From the NCBI GenBank assembly GCA_002753615.1, contig PEAO01000007.1, positions 1 to 46,617 on the forward strand: a DNA stretch of 46,617 nt, given 5' to 3'. The notes under the pieces are model-generated. The model had not been told where the DNA came from. It made no database searches and worked only from the letters and a program-made list of their open reading frames with translations. Below are positions 32,988 through 42,040 of this stretch, one piece after another. This stretch comes from Magnetococcales bacterium DCbin2 (GTDB taxonomy: Bacteria > Pseudomonadota > Magnetococcia > Magnetococcales > UBA8363). Both the position numbers and the translations under genes were made by a program. Position 1 is the first letter of the stretch, and each line of letters begins with the position of its first letter.

Positions 32988-34922
32988 CTACACCCCCAGG
33001 AAGCGACGCAAACGCGGCAACAGATCCTGAGACGCCATGGGTTTCGTGATAAAATCATAGGCACCCATCTGGAAAGCCTTCTGCCGGGTCGCCATATTCT
33101 CATCCGAGGTGATCAAGATGGTAGGAATAGACTTGAGTTTGGGGTCCGACTTCATTTTTCCTAAAAACTCAAAACCATTCATCCCCGGCATTTGAATATC
33201 ACAGATCACCAGATGGTAACGGTTGGCATTCAGCAATGACAACCCCTTTTCCCCAGTATCGCTGATGTCCAGTTGTACCCCCTCCTTGGTAAAATAGTGT
33301 TCAAACAGATTTCTGGAATCGGGATCGTCGTCTACAACCAGAATTCTGGGAATAACTTCCGGCAAGACAACAAAGAAAATACTTCCCTTGCCCGGACTCG
33401 ATTCCACCCTGAGCGAACCACCATGGGCTTTGACGATATCCATGCTGAAAGGGAGGCCAAACCCGGTCCCCGACTCCCCTGCGGTACCAATGGTCGATGT
33501 TTTTTCTTCCAATTTGAATAAATTACCAATCTGTTCTAGGGTGATGCCAACCCCTGTATCCCTGACTGCCAGGGCATTGGGTTGCCCCTCTGGGTTGAAC
33601 AAGGTGATGGTCCCGCCACGCGAGGAAAATTTGACGGCGTTGGAAACCAAATTTTGCACCACCTCCCCGATCAAGTTGGGATCTGCAAAAAAACGTGCTG
33701 TTTCAGTTACATCATTGATCAGGGCAATCCCCTTTTGCGTCGCTAATGGTGATAAATTGGAAAAAACCCTTTCGACCATAAAGCGTATATTGATAAATAC
33801 CGGCTCAATGGAAATCTTGCCCGTTTTAAAGCGGCTGATATTCAACAATTCATCAATCATGCGTAGCATTTTCTGACAACTGTCCACAACCCAGCGCAAA
33901 AACCCCCTTTGTTTATCACTGAGGGGGTTTCCCTTATCTTTTTCCATCAACTCCAGAAAACCGAGGATCGTCGTGAACGGGCCGCGCAAATCATGCGCCA
34001 CCAGGGATACAAAACGATCCTTGAGACGGGTGGATCGTTCCGCTTCTTCTTTGGCACGACGCAGAAACAGTTCATTGCGGCGGTAGAGGGTTATATCCCT
34101 GGGGATGACGATGGTGTGCCATCCCATGGAATGACGAAACCGGGCTATAGATGCGGCAACGGATAAAAATCTTCCATCTTTCTTCTTGACGACAAATTCA
34201 CTGACCTTGCCGATCAAGGCCCCGGTTCCTGTTTGTTGGAAATGGGGAAATGTTTTGATTATTTTTCTTTTAAATGAAGAGGAAGGGAGAAGACAATAGA
34301 TTTCCCTGCCAATGATTTCCTCTTCCGAATAGCCGAAGGTTCGTTGAGCAGCGGGATTCCAATAAGTGACCCTCGCCTCATGGTCAACCATGATGATGGG
34401 ATCATGGGCGGTCGAAGTGATGGCAGTAAGTTTTTCCTGGGCCGCCTGAAGCTCCATCGTCCGTTCCTTGACGCGCCTTTCCAGGGTTTCCTTGGCTTCT
34501 TGCAGGGCGTGGTGGGCGGCATCCAGGGCACGGTTGGTTTTAACCTTGGCCACGGTGTTGTGGATAACCCGATTGATGGCCTCGATACTGAGATCATCTT
34601 TACTCAGGTAGTCGTCGGCACCGGCGCGGAGGGCTTCAACCAATGCGGTCTCACCCGTCTGGCCCGTAAAGAGAATCATTCCTGATCGACAACCCGATTC
34701 CTTGAGTCTGCGAATCAGATCGGTGCCAAATTCTCCTTTTAAGCGAAAATCAATAAAGGCAACATCGGGCATCTTGCCACACACACACGAAACGGCTTCT
34801 GCTCCCGTGGAGCAAGAGGTAATGGCAATGTTCCAAGGGCGAATTTTTCCCAACAAACCGGCCAGCAGTTTTCGCTCCACAGGGTTATCGTCCACGATCA
34901 GGACTTCGAGTGCCGTATCCAT
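32988..34922 (-). CDS. Hybrid histidine kinase, REC-PAS-HisKA-HATPase-REC
   Basis: A 644-residue soluble hybrid kinase. REC1 is at ~7-125 (VAFIDFRLKGE), a coiled coil at ~130-165 and a PAS domain at ~165-285 (DPIIMVDHEARVTYWNPAA). HisKA has phospho-acceptor His in LVAHDLRGP near residue 307. The HATPase has the N box (NLVSNAVKFS), DTGVG and GTGFGLPF. REC2 is at ~528-640 (VICDIQMPGMNGFE). No membrane helix is present, so the input is cytoplasmic, probably through REC1 and the PAS domain. It lies 23 bases after the PBP stop on the same strand, so it may be co-transcribed with cell-wall synthesis. No obvious output regulator is adjacent. Confidence 0.92.
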   Translation of the reverse strand: MDTALEVLIVDDNPVERKLLAGLLGKIRPWNIAITSCSTGAEAVSCVCGKMPDVAFIDFRLKGEFGTDLIRRLKESGCRSGMILFTGQTGETALVEALRAGADDYLSKDDLSIEAINRVIHNTVAKVKTNRALDAAHHALQEAKETLERRVKERTMELQAAQEKLTAITSTAHDPIIMVDHEARVTYWNPAAQRTFGYSEEEIIGREIYCLLPSSSFKRKIIKTFPHFQQTGTGALIGKVSEFVVKKKDGRFLSVAASIARFRHSMGWHTIVIPRDITLYRRNELFLRRAKEEAERSTRLKDRFVSLVAHDLRGPFTTILGFLELMEKDKGNPLSDKQRGFLRWVVDSCQKMLRMIDELLNISRFKTGKISIEPVFINIRFMVERVFSNLSPLATQKGIALINDVTETARFFADPNLIGEVVQNLVSNAVKFSSRGGTITLFNPEGQPNALAVRDTGVGITLEQIGNLFKLEEKTSTIGTAGESGTGFGLPFSMDIVKAHGGSLRVESSPGKGSIFFVVLPEVIPRILVVDDDPDSRNLFEHYFTKEGVQLDISDTGEKGLSLLNANRYHLVICDIQMPGMNGFEFLGKMKSDPKLKSIPTILITSDENMATRQKAFQMGAYDFITKPMASQDLLPRLRRFLGV

Positions 34923-34945
34923 GCAAAATTTGGTAACCTCCGCAA

Positions 34946-37006
34946 TCAGGGGCTGGTGATTTTTTCCATAAATGTCCTCCAGATTGCCGCCGGGAAACTG
35001 CCTCCAGTAATGGCATCCATGGGAGAATTATCATCATTACCCAACCAAACCGCCGTGGTAACACGATTGGTAAACCCCACAAACCATGCATCCCTGAAAC
35101 CCTGGCTTGTGCCGGTCTTTCCATAAATTGGCTTCTTACCAAACAGAGCCCGGCGACCCGTTCCAGAACGGACGACTTTTTCCAACAACTCCTTGATCTG
35201 TTTTATAGACTTCTCTTCAACCAGTCGCTTGGGTTCAGGAACATCACGCCAATATATCAACTCTCCCTGCATATCCAAAATCCCACGAATGGCATAAGGG
35301 GTCACCATGAACCCCTCATTGGCCAAAGTCGCATACAACGTGGCCAATTCCAACATGGTCATGTCTCCCGTACCCAATGCCAAGGTGAAATTGGCTGGCA
35401 TCTGCCGTTCCAACCCCAATCGGCGTAACCGTTCCTGATAAGCCTCAATGCCAATTTCCTGCAATACCTTCACCGCAACCGTATTTCGAGATTGGATAAA
35501 CGCCTGCTCAAGAGAAATTTCCCCCAGATACTCATTATCAAAATTATTCGGCATCCACTCATCGATCTCTACCGGCGAATCATCCAGAATCGTGTTTTTC
35601 GTCATCCCCTTTTCCAAGGCGGTCAAATATAAAAATGTTTTTAACGTCGATCCCGGTGACCGGATAGACTGGGTGCAACGGTTTAACTGACTTTCGGAAA
35701 AATCAACCCCCCCCTGCATGGCTAAAACGGCCCCATCCCGGGCTAAAGTCAGAATGGCCCCCTGTGTCACTTGACGCGACTTGGCTTTGCGTAATTGTCC
35801 AACCAACGTCGTATGGGCCTCATGCTGTATTTTAGAATCCAAGGTCGTCATGACGCGGAAATGGCCTTCATAACCTTTCAAAATTCCCACCAGTTCAGGA
35901 ATAATCCAATCACGAAAATAGTGATGCTGAATAGGTTGCCACGTCAATTGACCTTTCTCAATTCCAATCTTCAGTGCCTTTTCCTTTCTCTGGGGCGTTA
36001 TAAACCCCTGTTCCTCCATTTTCTCTAACACGAGGCGCGCGCGCATTTGGCTGCGATCAGGATGTTTTTGCGGGTTGTAATAATTGGGACCTTTCACCGC
36101 CCCTGCCAACAGAGCTGACTCCAGCAAGTTCAAATCCGAGGCATGTTTGGCAAAATAATTTAACGATGCCGCTTCAATACCATAAATATTGTCACCAAAA
36201 TAAGCATTATTTAAATACATATATAGAATTTCTTTTTTTGTAAAATAATATTCAAGCTTTAAAGATAGTATTGATTCCTTAAGTTTACGCATCAGGCTAC
36301 GCGATGAACTGAAAAATAAGTTTTTAACCGTTTGTTGACTGATCGTACTACCGCCGCCTAACCGTCGGCCTTGCCACAGGGCACGGACCAGACTGGATAC
36401 CATACCCATGGGATCCAAACCCGAATGTTCATAAAACCGCTGATCTTCAATAGCGATGAAAGCCTGGGGCAGATAGGGGGGCAGATGATCCAGAGAAACA
36501 TGTACCGCATTCACGACAGCCAACTCTTCAATAGTTTCCTTGTTTTTATTAATCATTAACTGGTGTGCCTGACTGGTCACCTCAATTTGTTCCTGGTTCG
36601 GCAAAGCATCCCAAAGCTCTAAAAATTTCTTGTATCCCTCGTGTAATCCTAGAATAACCATAACCAAGGACAAAAAAATGACCATGCAACCCGAAAGATG
36701 TCTTTTTTTCGGAAGGGATGGCGTGACGACAACCGGAGAGATCGGGGTTGGGGAACCTTCAAAGATAACCTGTCCGGTCGTTTCCACTTGTTCTCGAAGA
36801 CGGATCAGTGCCTCCTGCCACTGTTCCTGGAAATGCGTCTGATTGTTCTGCGTATGCTCAATGCGCGTGAACAGATCCTGCACATCTTTTTGGATGGCCA
36901 GAATTTCATCCTGACCAGACTGACGCCATTGGAGAAAACGGTGTTGCATCCCTTCAAGTTGTTCTAGGATCTCCTTGATTTGCGGATGTGGAGGGAGATT
37001 ATCCAT
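34946..37006 (-). CDS. Class A penicillin-binding protein (transglycosylase/transpeptidase)
   Basis: A 686-residue bifunctional peptidoglycan synthase. Residues 1-85 are a charged, coiled-coil-like cytoplasmic segment, which is unusual, and the membrane helix is at ~106-123. The GT51 transglycosylase covers ~160-340 with EDQRFYEHSG and GGSTISQQTVKNL. The transpeptidase covers ~400-675 with SxxK as STLK (RSPGSTLKTF), SRNT and KTGTS near residue 630. It polymerises and cross-links peptidoglycan in the periplasm. The family usually has only a short cytoplasmic tail, so the coiled coil may dock a cytoplasmic or scaffolding partner. The kinase gene follows by 23 bases. An upstream terminator at 37023 isolates it from ompA. 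Confidence 0.93.
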   Translation of the reverse strand: MDNLPPHPQIKEILEQLEGMQHRFLQWRQSGQDEILAIQKDVQDLFTRIEHTQNNQTHFQEQWQEALIRLREQVETTGQVIFEGSPTPISPVVVTPSLPKKRHLSGCMVIFLSLVMVILGLHEGYKKFLELWDALPNQEQIEVTSQAHQLMINKNKETIEELAVVNAVHVSLDHLPPYLPQAFIAIEDQRFYEHSGLDPMGMVSSLVRALWQGRRLGGGSTISQQTVKNLFFSSSRSLMRKLKESILSLKLEYYFTKKEILYMYLNNAYFGDNIYGIEAASLNYFAKHASDLNLLESALLAGAVKGPNYYNPQKHPDRSQMRARLVLEKMEEQGFITPQRKEKALKIGIEKGQLTWQPIQHHYFRDWIIPELVGILKGYEGHFRVMTTLDSKIQHEAHTTLVGQLRKAKSRQVTQGAILTLARDGAVLAMQGGVDFSESQLNRCTQSIRSPGSTLKTFLYLTALEKGMTKNTILDDSPVEIDEWMPNNFDNEYLGEISLEQAFIQSRNTVAVKVLQEIGIEAYQERLRRLGLERQMPANFTLALGTGDMTMLELATLYATLANEGFMVTPYAIRGILDMQGELIYWRDVPEPKRLVEEKSIKQIKELLEKVVRSGTGRRALFGKKPIYGKTGTSQGFRDAWFVGFTNRVTTAVWLGNDDNSPMDAITGGSFPAAIWRTFMEKITSP

Positions 37007-37022
37007 GTTTTCTCACCAACCG

Positions 37023-37058
37023 AAAAAAAATGAGCTTGCGGCAACGCCGCAAGCTCAT
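37023..37058 (-). terminator. Strong Rho-independent terminator of the OmpA-like gene
   Basis: A perfect 13-base stem (ATGAGCTTGCGGC pairing with GCCGCAAGCTCAT) around a 3-base loop, 37030-37058. On the minus strand it is followed by at least eight T residues (A-run at 37023-37030 in plus coordinates). It starts 36 bases after the OmpA stop and ends transcription before the PBP gene. Confidence 0.93.
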
Positions 37059-37093
37059 GAAGGTGACACACTGCTTATGTTTCAACCGCAAAA

Positions 37094-37876
37094 TCAGCGG
37101 ATGGAATCAAATTCACGCGCGGTAGGACCGTCCGCGCTGTGAAGGTCACGCACCAGATGAATCTCTACACGACGATTCTTGGCACGACCATCGGAATAGT
37201 AGTTGTAGTGACGGGGCCGCTGCTCACCCATGCTGGTGACAACCACTTGGCTGGGGGCAACTTTATATTTGCCGACAAGAACCTTTTTCGCCGCTTGCGC
37301 TCTTCTGTCACCCAACGAAACATTGTAGGAGCTAGAAGCATTGCTGTCGGCATGTCCTTGGATCTCTACCCGAGAGCCACGATTGGCCTTCAACTCTTTG
37401 GCCACATCCTCAAGCTTCTTGACATCTTCCTTGGAGATGTTGGCACTGTTGTTCTTGAAGAAAAGAACCGCTTTGGCCGACGATGAGCAACCGTCGCTGT
37501 TCACCCGGTCACCCCAAGGGGTATTATCGGTGCATTTATCCATGGAATCGACAACACCGTCGATATCCCGATCAATACGACAGCCACGGGTATCAACCTG
37601 GACCCCTGGAGGGGTATATTGGCAGTCGTCGCGATAGTCGGCCACACCATCCATGTCACCGTCGGTTTCGCAACCGAGGAAGTTGACGGTGGAAAGCGGC
37701 GAAGTCCCCGGGCAATGATCCGCTGCATCATCGATGCGGTCACCATCGGAGTCGTGTCCCACGGCGTCAACGCCGTAGTAGCCGTAACCGTAGCCATAGC
37801 CGCTCCACATATCGTGGGCATACGCAGGGGCGCTGAGAAGAATCGCAAGTGCCCCCCCTAACAGAGCTTTTTTCAT
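37094..37876 (-). CDS. OmpA-family outer-membrane/peptidoglycan-linking protein with TSP3 repeats
   Basis: About 260 residues. Residues 1-20 are a signal peptide (KKALLGGALAILLS, cut after AYA). A Gly/Tyr-rich stretch (SGYGYGYGYYG) follows. Residues ~40-125 are three thrombospondin-3-like calcium-binding repeats (DSDGDRIDDAADHCPG, DGDMDGVADYRDDC, DRDIDGVVDSMDKC). Residues ~135-245 are the OmpA peptidoglycan-binding domain (EIQGHADSN, SLGDRRAQAAKKVL, GRAKNRRVEIHL). It tethers the envelope to the wall. No N-terminal beta-barrel is present, so it is not a classical porin. ATG 37876 fits the signal peptide; the frame is open to 37915. A strong terminator follows, consistent with high expression. 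A GACAC/GTGTC hairpin (37921-37935) lies in its leader region. Confidence 0.92.
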   Translation of the reverse strand: MKKALLGGALAILLSAPAYAHDMWSGYGYGYGYYGVDAVGHDSDGDRIDDAADHCPGTSPLSTVNFLGCETDGDMDGVADYRDDCQYTPPGVQVDTRGCRIDRDIDGVVDSMDKCTDNTPWGDRVNSDGCSSSAKAVLFFKNNSANISKEDVKKLEDVAKELKANRGSRVEIQGHADSNASSSYNVSLGDRRAQAAKKVLVGKYKVAPSQVVVTSMGEQRPRHYNYYSDGRAKNRRVEIHLVRDLHSADGPTAREFDSIR

Positions 37877-38083
37877 ATTTTTCAATTTACCTCTCCCTAC
37901 TCTCCGAGATTCCAATTGCCGACACTCACGGTGTCGATTGAATGGAATCTTATTAGACCTGGTTACACCAGTACAAGGATTTGTCTTTCCTCACCTGAAA
38001 TATCACCGCCAGATCGAGCCTCCTGGATGGAGCCACTCTGGACCACATCCAGAAGGATCTCTATCCTGGCGTAGAAGTCGAGA

Positions 38084-39610
38084 TTACTCGGCTTTTGCAG
38101 ACATGCAAGCAGTACCACCCAACTCACCGCGATAAGACTTGCTCAGACGCGCACGCACGCTGTTGGCATCTTCACGACTGGCGAACGGTCCGACGCGAAC
38201 CTGGGTCGCAACCTTCCCTTCGTTGAGAGCCACTTCACGCATCAGAACATTGAGAACGTCAGCCTTCTCCAACTGTTCCTTGGCCAGCAGGGTGTTAGCT
38301 TCTTTGGAAAAGACGCCAACATTGACGTAACACGGACCTTGACCATTTTGGGAAACGTGCGTGGTCCCTTCAACCTTTCCCGACTTATCACCTGCCTTGG
38401 GAGCGACCGGCGGAGTTACCTTAGCACTTTTGCCAGATGCCGCAGGTTTTTGGCTACCCATGGGAACGACGGGGCAGGAACTCTTGTCAATGGCACACAT
38501 CATGTCGGCAAGATAGACATTACCCTTATGATCAAAGGCTTCCAAGAACCCAGGATTGAAAAATTTCTTCATGTCATCCGGGGCTTCGATGGCCAAGGCC
38601 AAGTTACGCAGATAATCCAAGCCATCCTCGCGGCTCACGAGGCCATGATACAGCTTTTTGCCCAAACTCAAGCCCGCTTCGTACAAACCACGGCGATAGA
38701 ACCGCATGTAGAGTTCTTCTCCGGTGAAGACCCGGAAACCCAGATCATCCGCATCTTTAGCGAACAGGGGATGGTTGGCGTAGATGAGACCAGGAACTTC
38801 CATCTCGCCCACTTCATCCTTGCGATTGTACACCAACTCAACACTCTCCATGGAGGGGGTGCTGCAATTGATTTTCTGGGTCAGACCATCTTCGGGCTTG
38901 ACCGCTTTCTTGGAAACGCCCAACTCGGCAAGCTTGCTGAAAACATCAACCATGGTGGCATTGTAATGACAAACAAAACCAACCTTGAAAGCTTGACGAT
39001 CCGCTGGCGAACCCACCGTCAACAGCTCGTTGAAATATTCCAACTGCAACAGAGCATGGTCGTTGATTTCTTTGGCAAAATTGACAAAACGGCCATTGTA
39101 CTCAACAGACTTAGGAATATTGGTCTTGAAGAATTCCAAAGGCCATTGGGCAAAATCCTCACCCACTTCCGAACCGATGTCATGAGCCGCCTTGGCGATG
39201 TGCTGCCCCAAAACCTTCTCGGCATCCATCCGGTCGTAAGCCGTGGTGAAACAGGAGTTGAATTTCTGCTTGAGTTCGTTGGTGACGCCAAAGTAGAAGC
39301 GGCCAATGGGGGAACGCAGGTTGGTGCTGGGAGATTCACCCGTCCGCAGGAACGAGGCAAACTCCGCATCCGTTTGTTTTTCACCATAAAGCGCGCCTTG
39401 CATATCACGCAACCGACCGCCCCAGACTTCTCCGGCCCGGCAGTAAGACCCCAAATCCTGCTTGAGAAGCAAACCCGTATCCATCTTGGTTGCAACGATG
39501 GTGTCAACCACCGGGTCTACCGTTCCGTAAGGCTGTGGTGCGCAAGCTGCAAGCATAAGCAATGGCAGCGCGGCCATTTTCTTGAGTACCGATTTCACTG
39601 GTCGTTTCAT
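38084..39610 (-). CDS. Lipoprotein with C-terminal SPOR domain
   Basis: About 508 residues. The signal peptide ends in a lipobox (LMLAAC, lipidated Cys23). Residues ~25-390 form a large, conserved-looking soluble domain I cannot assign, with several Cys pairs. A Pro/Lys-rich linker (~390-425) leads to a SPOR domain at ~430-505 (YVNVGVFSKEANTLLAKEQL; VRVGPFASREDA), which binds denuded glycan strands at division sites. It probably sits on the periplasmic face of a membrane. GGGAGAG lies about six bases before ATG 39610; the frame extends to 39652 without support. It is transcribed alone from the 1-kb gene-free region and lies upstream of ompA. Confidence 0.85.
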   Translation of the reverse strand: MKRPVKSVLKKMAALPLLMLAACAPQPYGTVDPVVDTIVATKMDTGLLLKQDLGSYCRAGEVWGGRLRDMQGALYGEKQTDAEFASFLRTGESPSTNLRSPIGRFYFGVTNELKQKFNSCFTTAYDRMDAEKVLGQHIAKAAHDIGSEVGEDFAQWPLEFFKTNIPKSVEYNGRFVNFAKEINDHALLQLEYFNELLTVGSPADRQAFKVGFVCHYNATMVDVFSKLAELGVSKKAVKPEDGLTQKINCSTPSMESVELVYNRKDEVGEMEVPGLIYANHPLFAKDADDLGFRVFTGEELYMRFYRRGLYEAGLSLGKKLYHGLVSREDGLDYLRNLALAIEAPDDMKKFFNPGFLEAFDHKGNVYLADMMCAIDKSSCPVVPMGSQKPAASGKSAKVTPPVAPKAGDKSGKVEGTTHVSQNGQGPCYVNVGVFSKEANTLLAKEQLEKADVLNVLMREVALNEGKVATQVRVGPFASREDANSVRARLSKSYRGELGGTACMSAKAE

Positions 39611-40672
39611 ACTTCTCTCCCGTTTGTAGAATGATCTACTGCAAATATACATTTATGATCCCGCTTCACGAGGATCCCTGCCCGATTAACCTTTGCCACC
39701 TGCTACTGCCGTAAATACAACACCTCGAATTCCTCACTAATAAAATTGCGTCCTTTCTTCATCCGATCTGCCTGGGTACATGGTCATCACTGCGCGTCTA
39801 TCATTCATTAACTCGCGAATTTGCGCCTACCTTCCAGCTTGTTCCAGAACCAACGGCACGAAAACGGCTTTCTCCAACAAGATCGTGCCAACAAAACGGC
39901 CCTGGCATCTACGACAAGTGCTGATTTTCACCTCTTCGTGGTAGACCGTGGAAGGCCATGAATCAACCACGTCGCCACCCAGGGGATCGGTCTGAGTATT
40001 AAAACAAGCTTACTAACCAAACCTTCCCTGCTCACTCCGAAATAAATACTCAAAACAAAGCGGCGTTGTAAACAAGAAATACTCTTCTCTGACAATTTTT
40101 TTTGCTAATTTTCAATAATATCCAAGAGGCCACACGGAAACTTTCTACTACTCAAACAGTTCTACGATACGGTGTCAAGGAACAAATATTGATTAAACTT
40201 TCGATAAGGTTAAAGATTGGATCAGAGAATTCCCAGTATTCAATAATACCATGCCTTGATTTCAATAACTACAACCACCTGTTCTTTGTTATCCACTCAG
40301 AGACAAAAACATGACCTAACCGCCATAAACAAGAAATCAACTTCAACCAACTTGGCACTGTATCGGTTGCAGGCAGGGGAACAATTGAGCTTTTTTTTCA
40401 CAGAAAAAAAATTGGTGAGCCGTGTCAAACGCTTCAATAATCCTGCTTTTTGCTTTATTTTTTACTTTACTTTCCAGGAGGATTAACAAATAATTGAATA
40501 TCAACATACCCTTAAGACTAACGACATTGGGATCATCCCACCAGCCCAGGCAATATTTTTTTGGACCAAGAATTTTAAAGAAGATTATTTTGAAAAATAA
40601 GTGTATCCTACCCTAATATCTTGACCGTGTGCCGTAACATGTTTTCACTTAAGCGGAAAGGTGGTGATTGAC
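39611..40672. other. 1-kb divergent intergenic region without a recognised gene
   Basis: This stretch separates the minus-strand SPOR lipoprotein from the plus-strand GT2 gene. The first ~370 bases have ordinary composition, and from ~40000 the DNA becomes AT-rich. Open frames of 70-76 codons (40102-40314, 40256-40486) have low-complexity translations and no ribosome-binding site, and I do not accept them. No tRNA, rRNA or known small RNA is visible. It must hold two divergent promoters; one candidate is listed at 40590-40619. A small RNA or long leader remains possible. Confidence 0.6.
40590..40619 (+). promoter_or_regulatory. Candidate promoter of the GT2-DUF2304 pair
   Basis: TTGAAA (40590-40595) is separated by 18 bases from TAATAT (40614-40619), about 54 bases before the ATG at 40673. 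Both elements match the sigma70 consensus at four or more positions, and the surrounding DNA is AT-rich. AT-rich DNA gives many chance matches, so confidence is low. Confidence 0.35.
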
Positions 40673-41419
40673 ATGCTCGCATCTGGCTCCGATGCCTTGG
40701 CTACTCCGTCCGCCCCCATAGCCATCATCCCTGCTTTTAATGAAGAAATCGCCATCGCCTCTGTAGTCACCCAGCTGGTTGCCTTGGGATTTCATGTTGT
40801 CGTCGTGGACGATTGCTCCAACGATGACACGAGAAAAGTCGCTGCAAAAGCTGGTGCTGTCGTGTTGCGACACGCTTGCAATTTGGGTTATGCATGTGCG
40901 CTCCAGACTGGATATTTATATGCCCGGCGCAATGGATACCAAGCGTTGATTCAGTTGGATGGAGATGGTCAACACGACCCTAATGATGCGCACAAACTAC
41001 TGCAAACACTGATGGAGAAAAAATGTGATGTCGTTATTGGTAGTCGTTTTCTGGGGCTACAGGGCTACCAGGTTTCACGTTTGCGGCGAATGGGGCAATA
41101 CTTCTTTGGCTCTCTTCTGAACTTCTTGACGGGGATGAATATCAGTGACCCTACCAGCGGATTTCAGGCATTAAACTCCCATGTCATGGAATTTTATTGC
41201 TCTCGAATATTTCCCGATGATTTTCCTGACGCTAATATCTTAATGCTGTTGCATCGGAAAGGGTTTCGGGTCATAGACGTTCCCGTCCGTATGTTTCCCA
41301 GTGCCAGTGGTTCTATGCATTCTGGATTTTATCGGTCATTCTACTACGTGATTAAAATGACATTTTCCCTCTTTATGAGTTTGTTGCTGAAATTGCCATC
41401 CTCGGATAATCAAAAATGA
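40673..41419 (+). CDS. GT2 glycosyltransferase, dolichyl-phosphate-mannose-synthase-like
   Basis: About 248 residues. IAIIPAFNEEIAIASVV, VVVVDDCSNDDT, NLGYACALQTGY and IQLDGDGQHDP (DxD) are the standard motifs of polyprenyl-phosphate sugar transferases; DPTSGFQALN is the C-terminal signature. It probably moves a sugar from a nucleotide donor to undecaprenyl phosphate at the inner membrane. A hydrophobic C-terminal stretch (MTFSLFMSLLLKL) may touch the membrane. ATG 40673 is supported by AAAGGTGG (40657-40664); an in-frame GTG at 40661 is unlikely. It overlaps the DUF2304 gene by four bases (ATGA), a pairing seen in many bacteria. Confidence 0.88.
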   Translation: MLASGSDALATPSAPIAIIPAFNEEIAIASVVTQLVALGFHVVVVDDCSNDDTRKVAAKAGAVVLRHACNLGYACALQTGYLYARRNGYQALIQLDGDGQHDPNDAHKLLQTLMEKKCDVVIGSRFLGLQGYQVSRLRRMGQYFFGSLLNFLTGMNISDPTSGFQALNSHVMEFYCSRIFPDDFPDANILMLLHRKGFRVIDVPVRMFPSASGSMHSGFYRSFYYVIKMTFSLFMSLLLKLPSSDNQK

Positions 41420-41799
41420 CCATCCAGCAATCCATACTTATCTTTGTCTTGGCATTTGGCTTCTTTCTCGGGGTCATCTGGCTGGTACGAAGTCACCAGT
41501 TTCGCGAAAAATACAGCCTTCTGTGGATCGGGATCAGTCTGTTATTCCTTTCGGTACCATTCTTCGATGCCGCCTACCAAAAAATAGGGGAAAGCATCGG
41601 AATTATCAGTATGATCTCATTCTTATCGCTGTGTGCGTTCCTGACACTGTTTCTTCTGATGATTCAGGTGACAATCGCATTAACCTTGGCATATAACCAA
41701 CGTAAAGAAATCATCCAAAATCTGGCACTTCTTGAAGCCCGGATCGCCTCCATCGAGAAACGGTTGCCCCCTGAGGATCAAGAAAAAACATCGCAATAA
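41416..41799 (+). CDS. DUF2304 membrane protein
   Basis: A 127-residue protein with three hydrophobic helices (residues ~5-24, ~33-50 and ~62-92) and a C-terminal coiled-coil-like tail (QRKEIIQNLALLEARIASIEKR). RSHQFREKYSLLWIGISLLF is the typical DUF2304 segment. The family is regularly found next to GT2 polyprenyl-phosphate glycosyltransferases, and a membrane-partner role has been suggested from that context, but no function is established. ATG overlaps the GT2 stop. Confidence 0.82.
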   Translation: MTIQQSILIFVLAFGFFLGVIWLVRSHQFREKYSLLWIGISLLFLSVPFFDAAYQKIGESIGIISMISFLSLCAFLTLFLLMIQVTIALTLAYNQRKEIIQNLALLEARIASIEKRLPPEDQEKTSQ

Positions 41800-41854
41800 T
41801 CTTGAACATAGCGGTGGTGAATCCAGGGGCAACCGATCCCCCCCCATTTTAAAA

Positions 41855-41911
41855 TTATTGAAAGAATAAAAGAGTCTGGAGGATCTCCTCCAGGTTTTGA
41901 CTTTGTTTTTG
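41855..41911 (+). repeat. Stem-loop repeat, forward copy; also likely terminator
   Basis: TTATTGAAAGAATAAAAG is followed by GTCTGGAGGATCTCCTCCAG and a T-rich tail (GTTTTGACTTTGTTTTTG). The stem is CTGGAGG (41876-41882) with CCTCCAG (41887-41893) around ATCT. The order purine-rich lead, G/C stem-loop, TTTTGA tail is the same as at 46477-46530. Placed 56 bases after the DUF2304 stop, it can also act as a terminator. Confidence 0.75.
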
Positions 41912-41986
41912 AACTTAAAATAATATTCTAATACTTATTATTTTCATTTAAAGTCAAATACAAGTTAATAATTTAAGTTTTTAATT

Positions 41987-42040
41987 AAAGTCAAACATCT
42001 GGGGAAACAATTCCCCAGCCCCTTCCTCTTTTTCAATAGT
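41987..42040 (-). repeat. Stem-loop repeat, reverse copy
   Basis: Read on the minus strand it gives TATTGAAAAAGAGGAAGGGG, then CTGGGGAATTGTTTCCCCAG (8-base stem 41999-42006 / 42011-42018, loop ACAA on the plus strand), then a TTTGACTTT tail. It matches the element at 41855-41911 in layout and in flanking words but points the other way, so the two form a large imperfect inverted repeat with an AT-rich centre. Confidence 0.72.

Noticed and set aside
38023-38052. CTGGATG...CATCCAG inverted repeat after the SPOR lipoprotein gene
   Set aside because: The 7-base stem has a 16-base loop and no T-run on the minus strand, so it is not a convincing terminator.
38339-39634. A 431-codon open frame on the plus strand
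   Set aside because: It is antisense over almost its whole length to the SPOR lipoprotein, which has a lipobox, a good ribosome-binding site and a recognisable domain. The antisense translation shows no family features.
40102-40486. Two overlapping 70-76-codon frames in the AT-rich intergenic region
   Set aside because: Low-complexity translations (Thr/Ser and Phe runs), no ribosome-binding site and no family resemblance.
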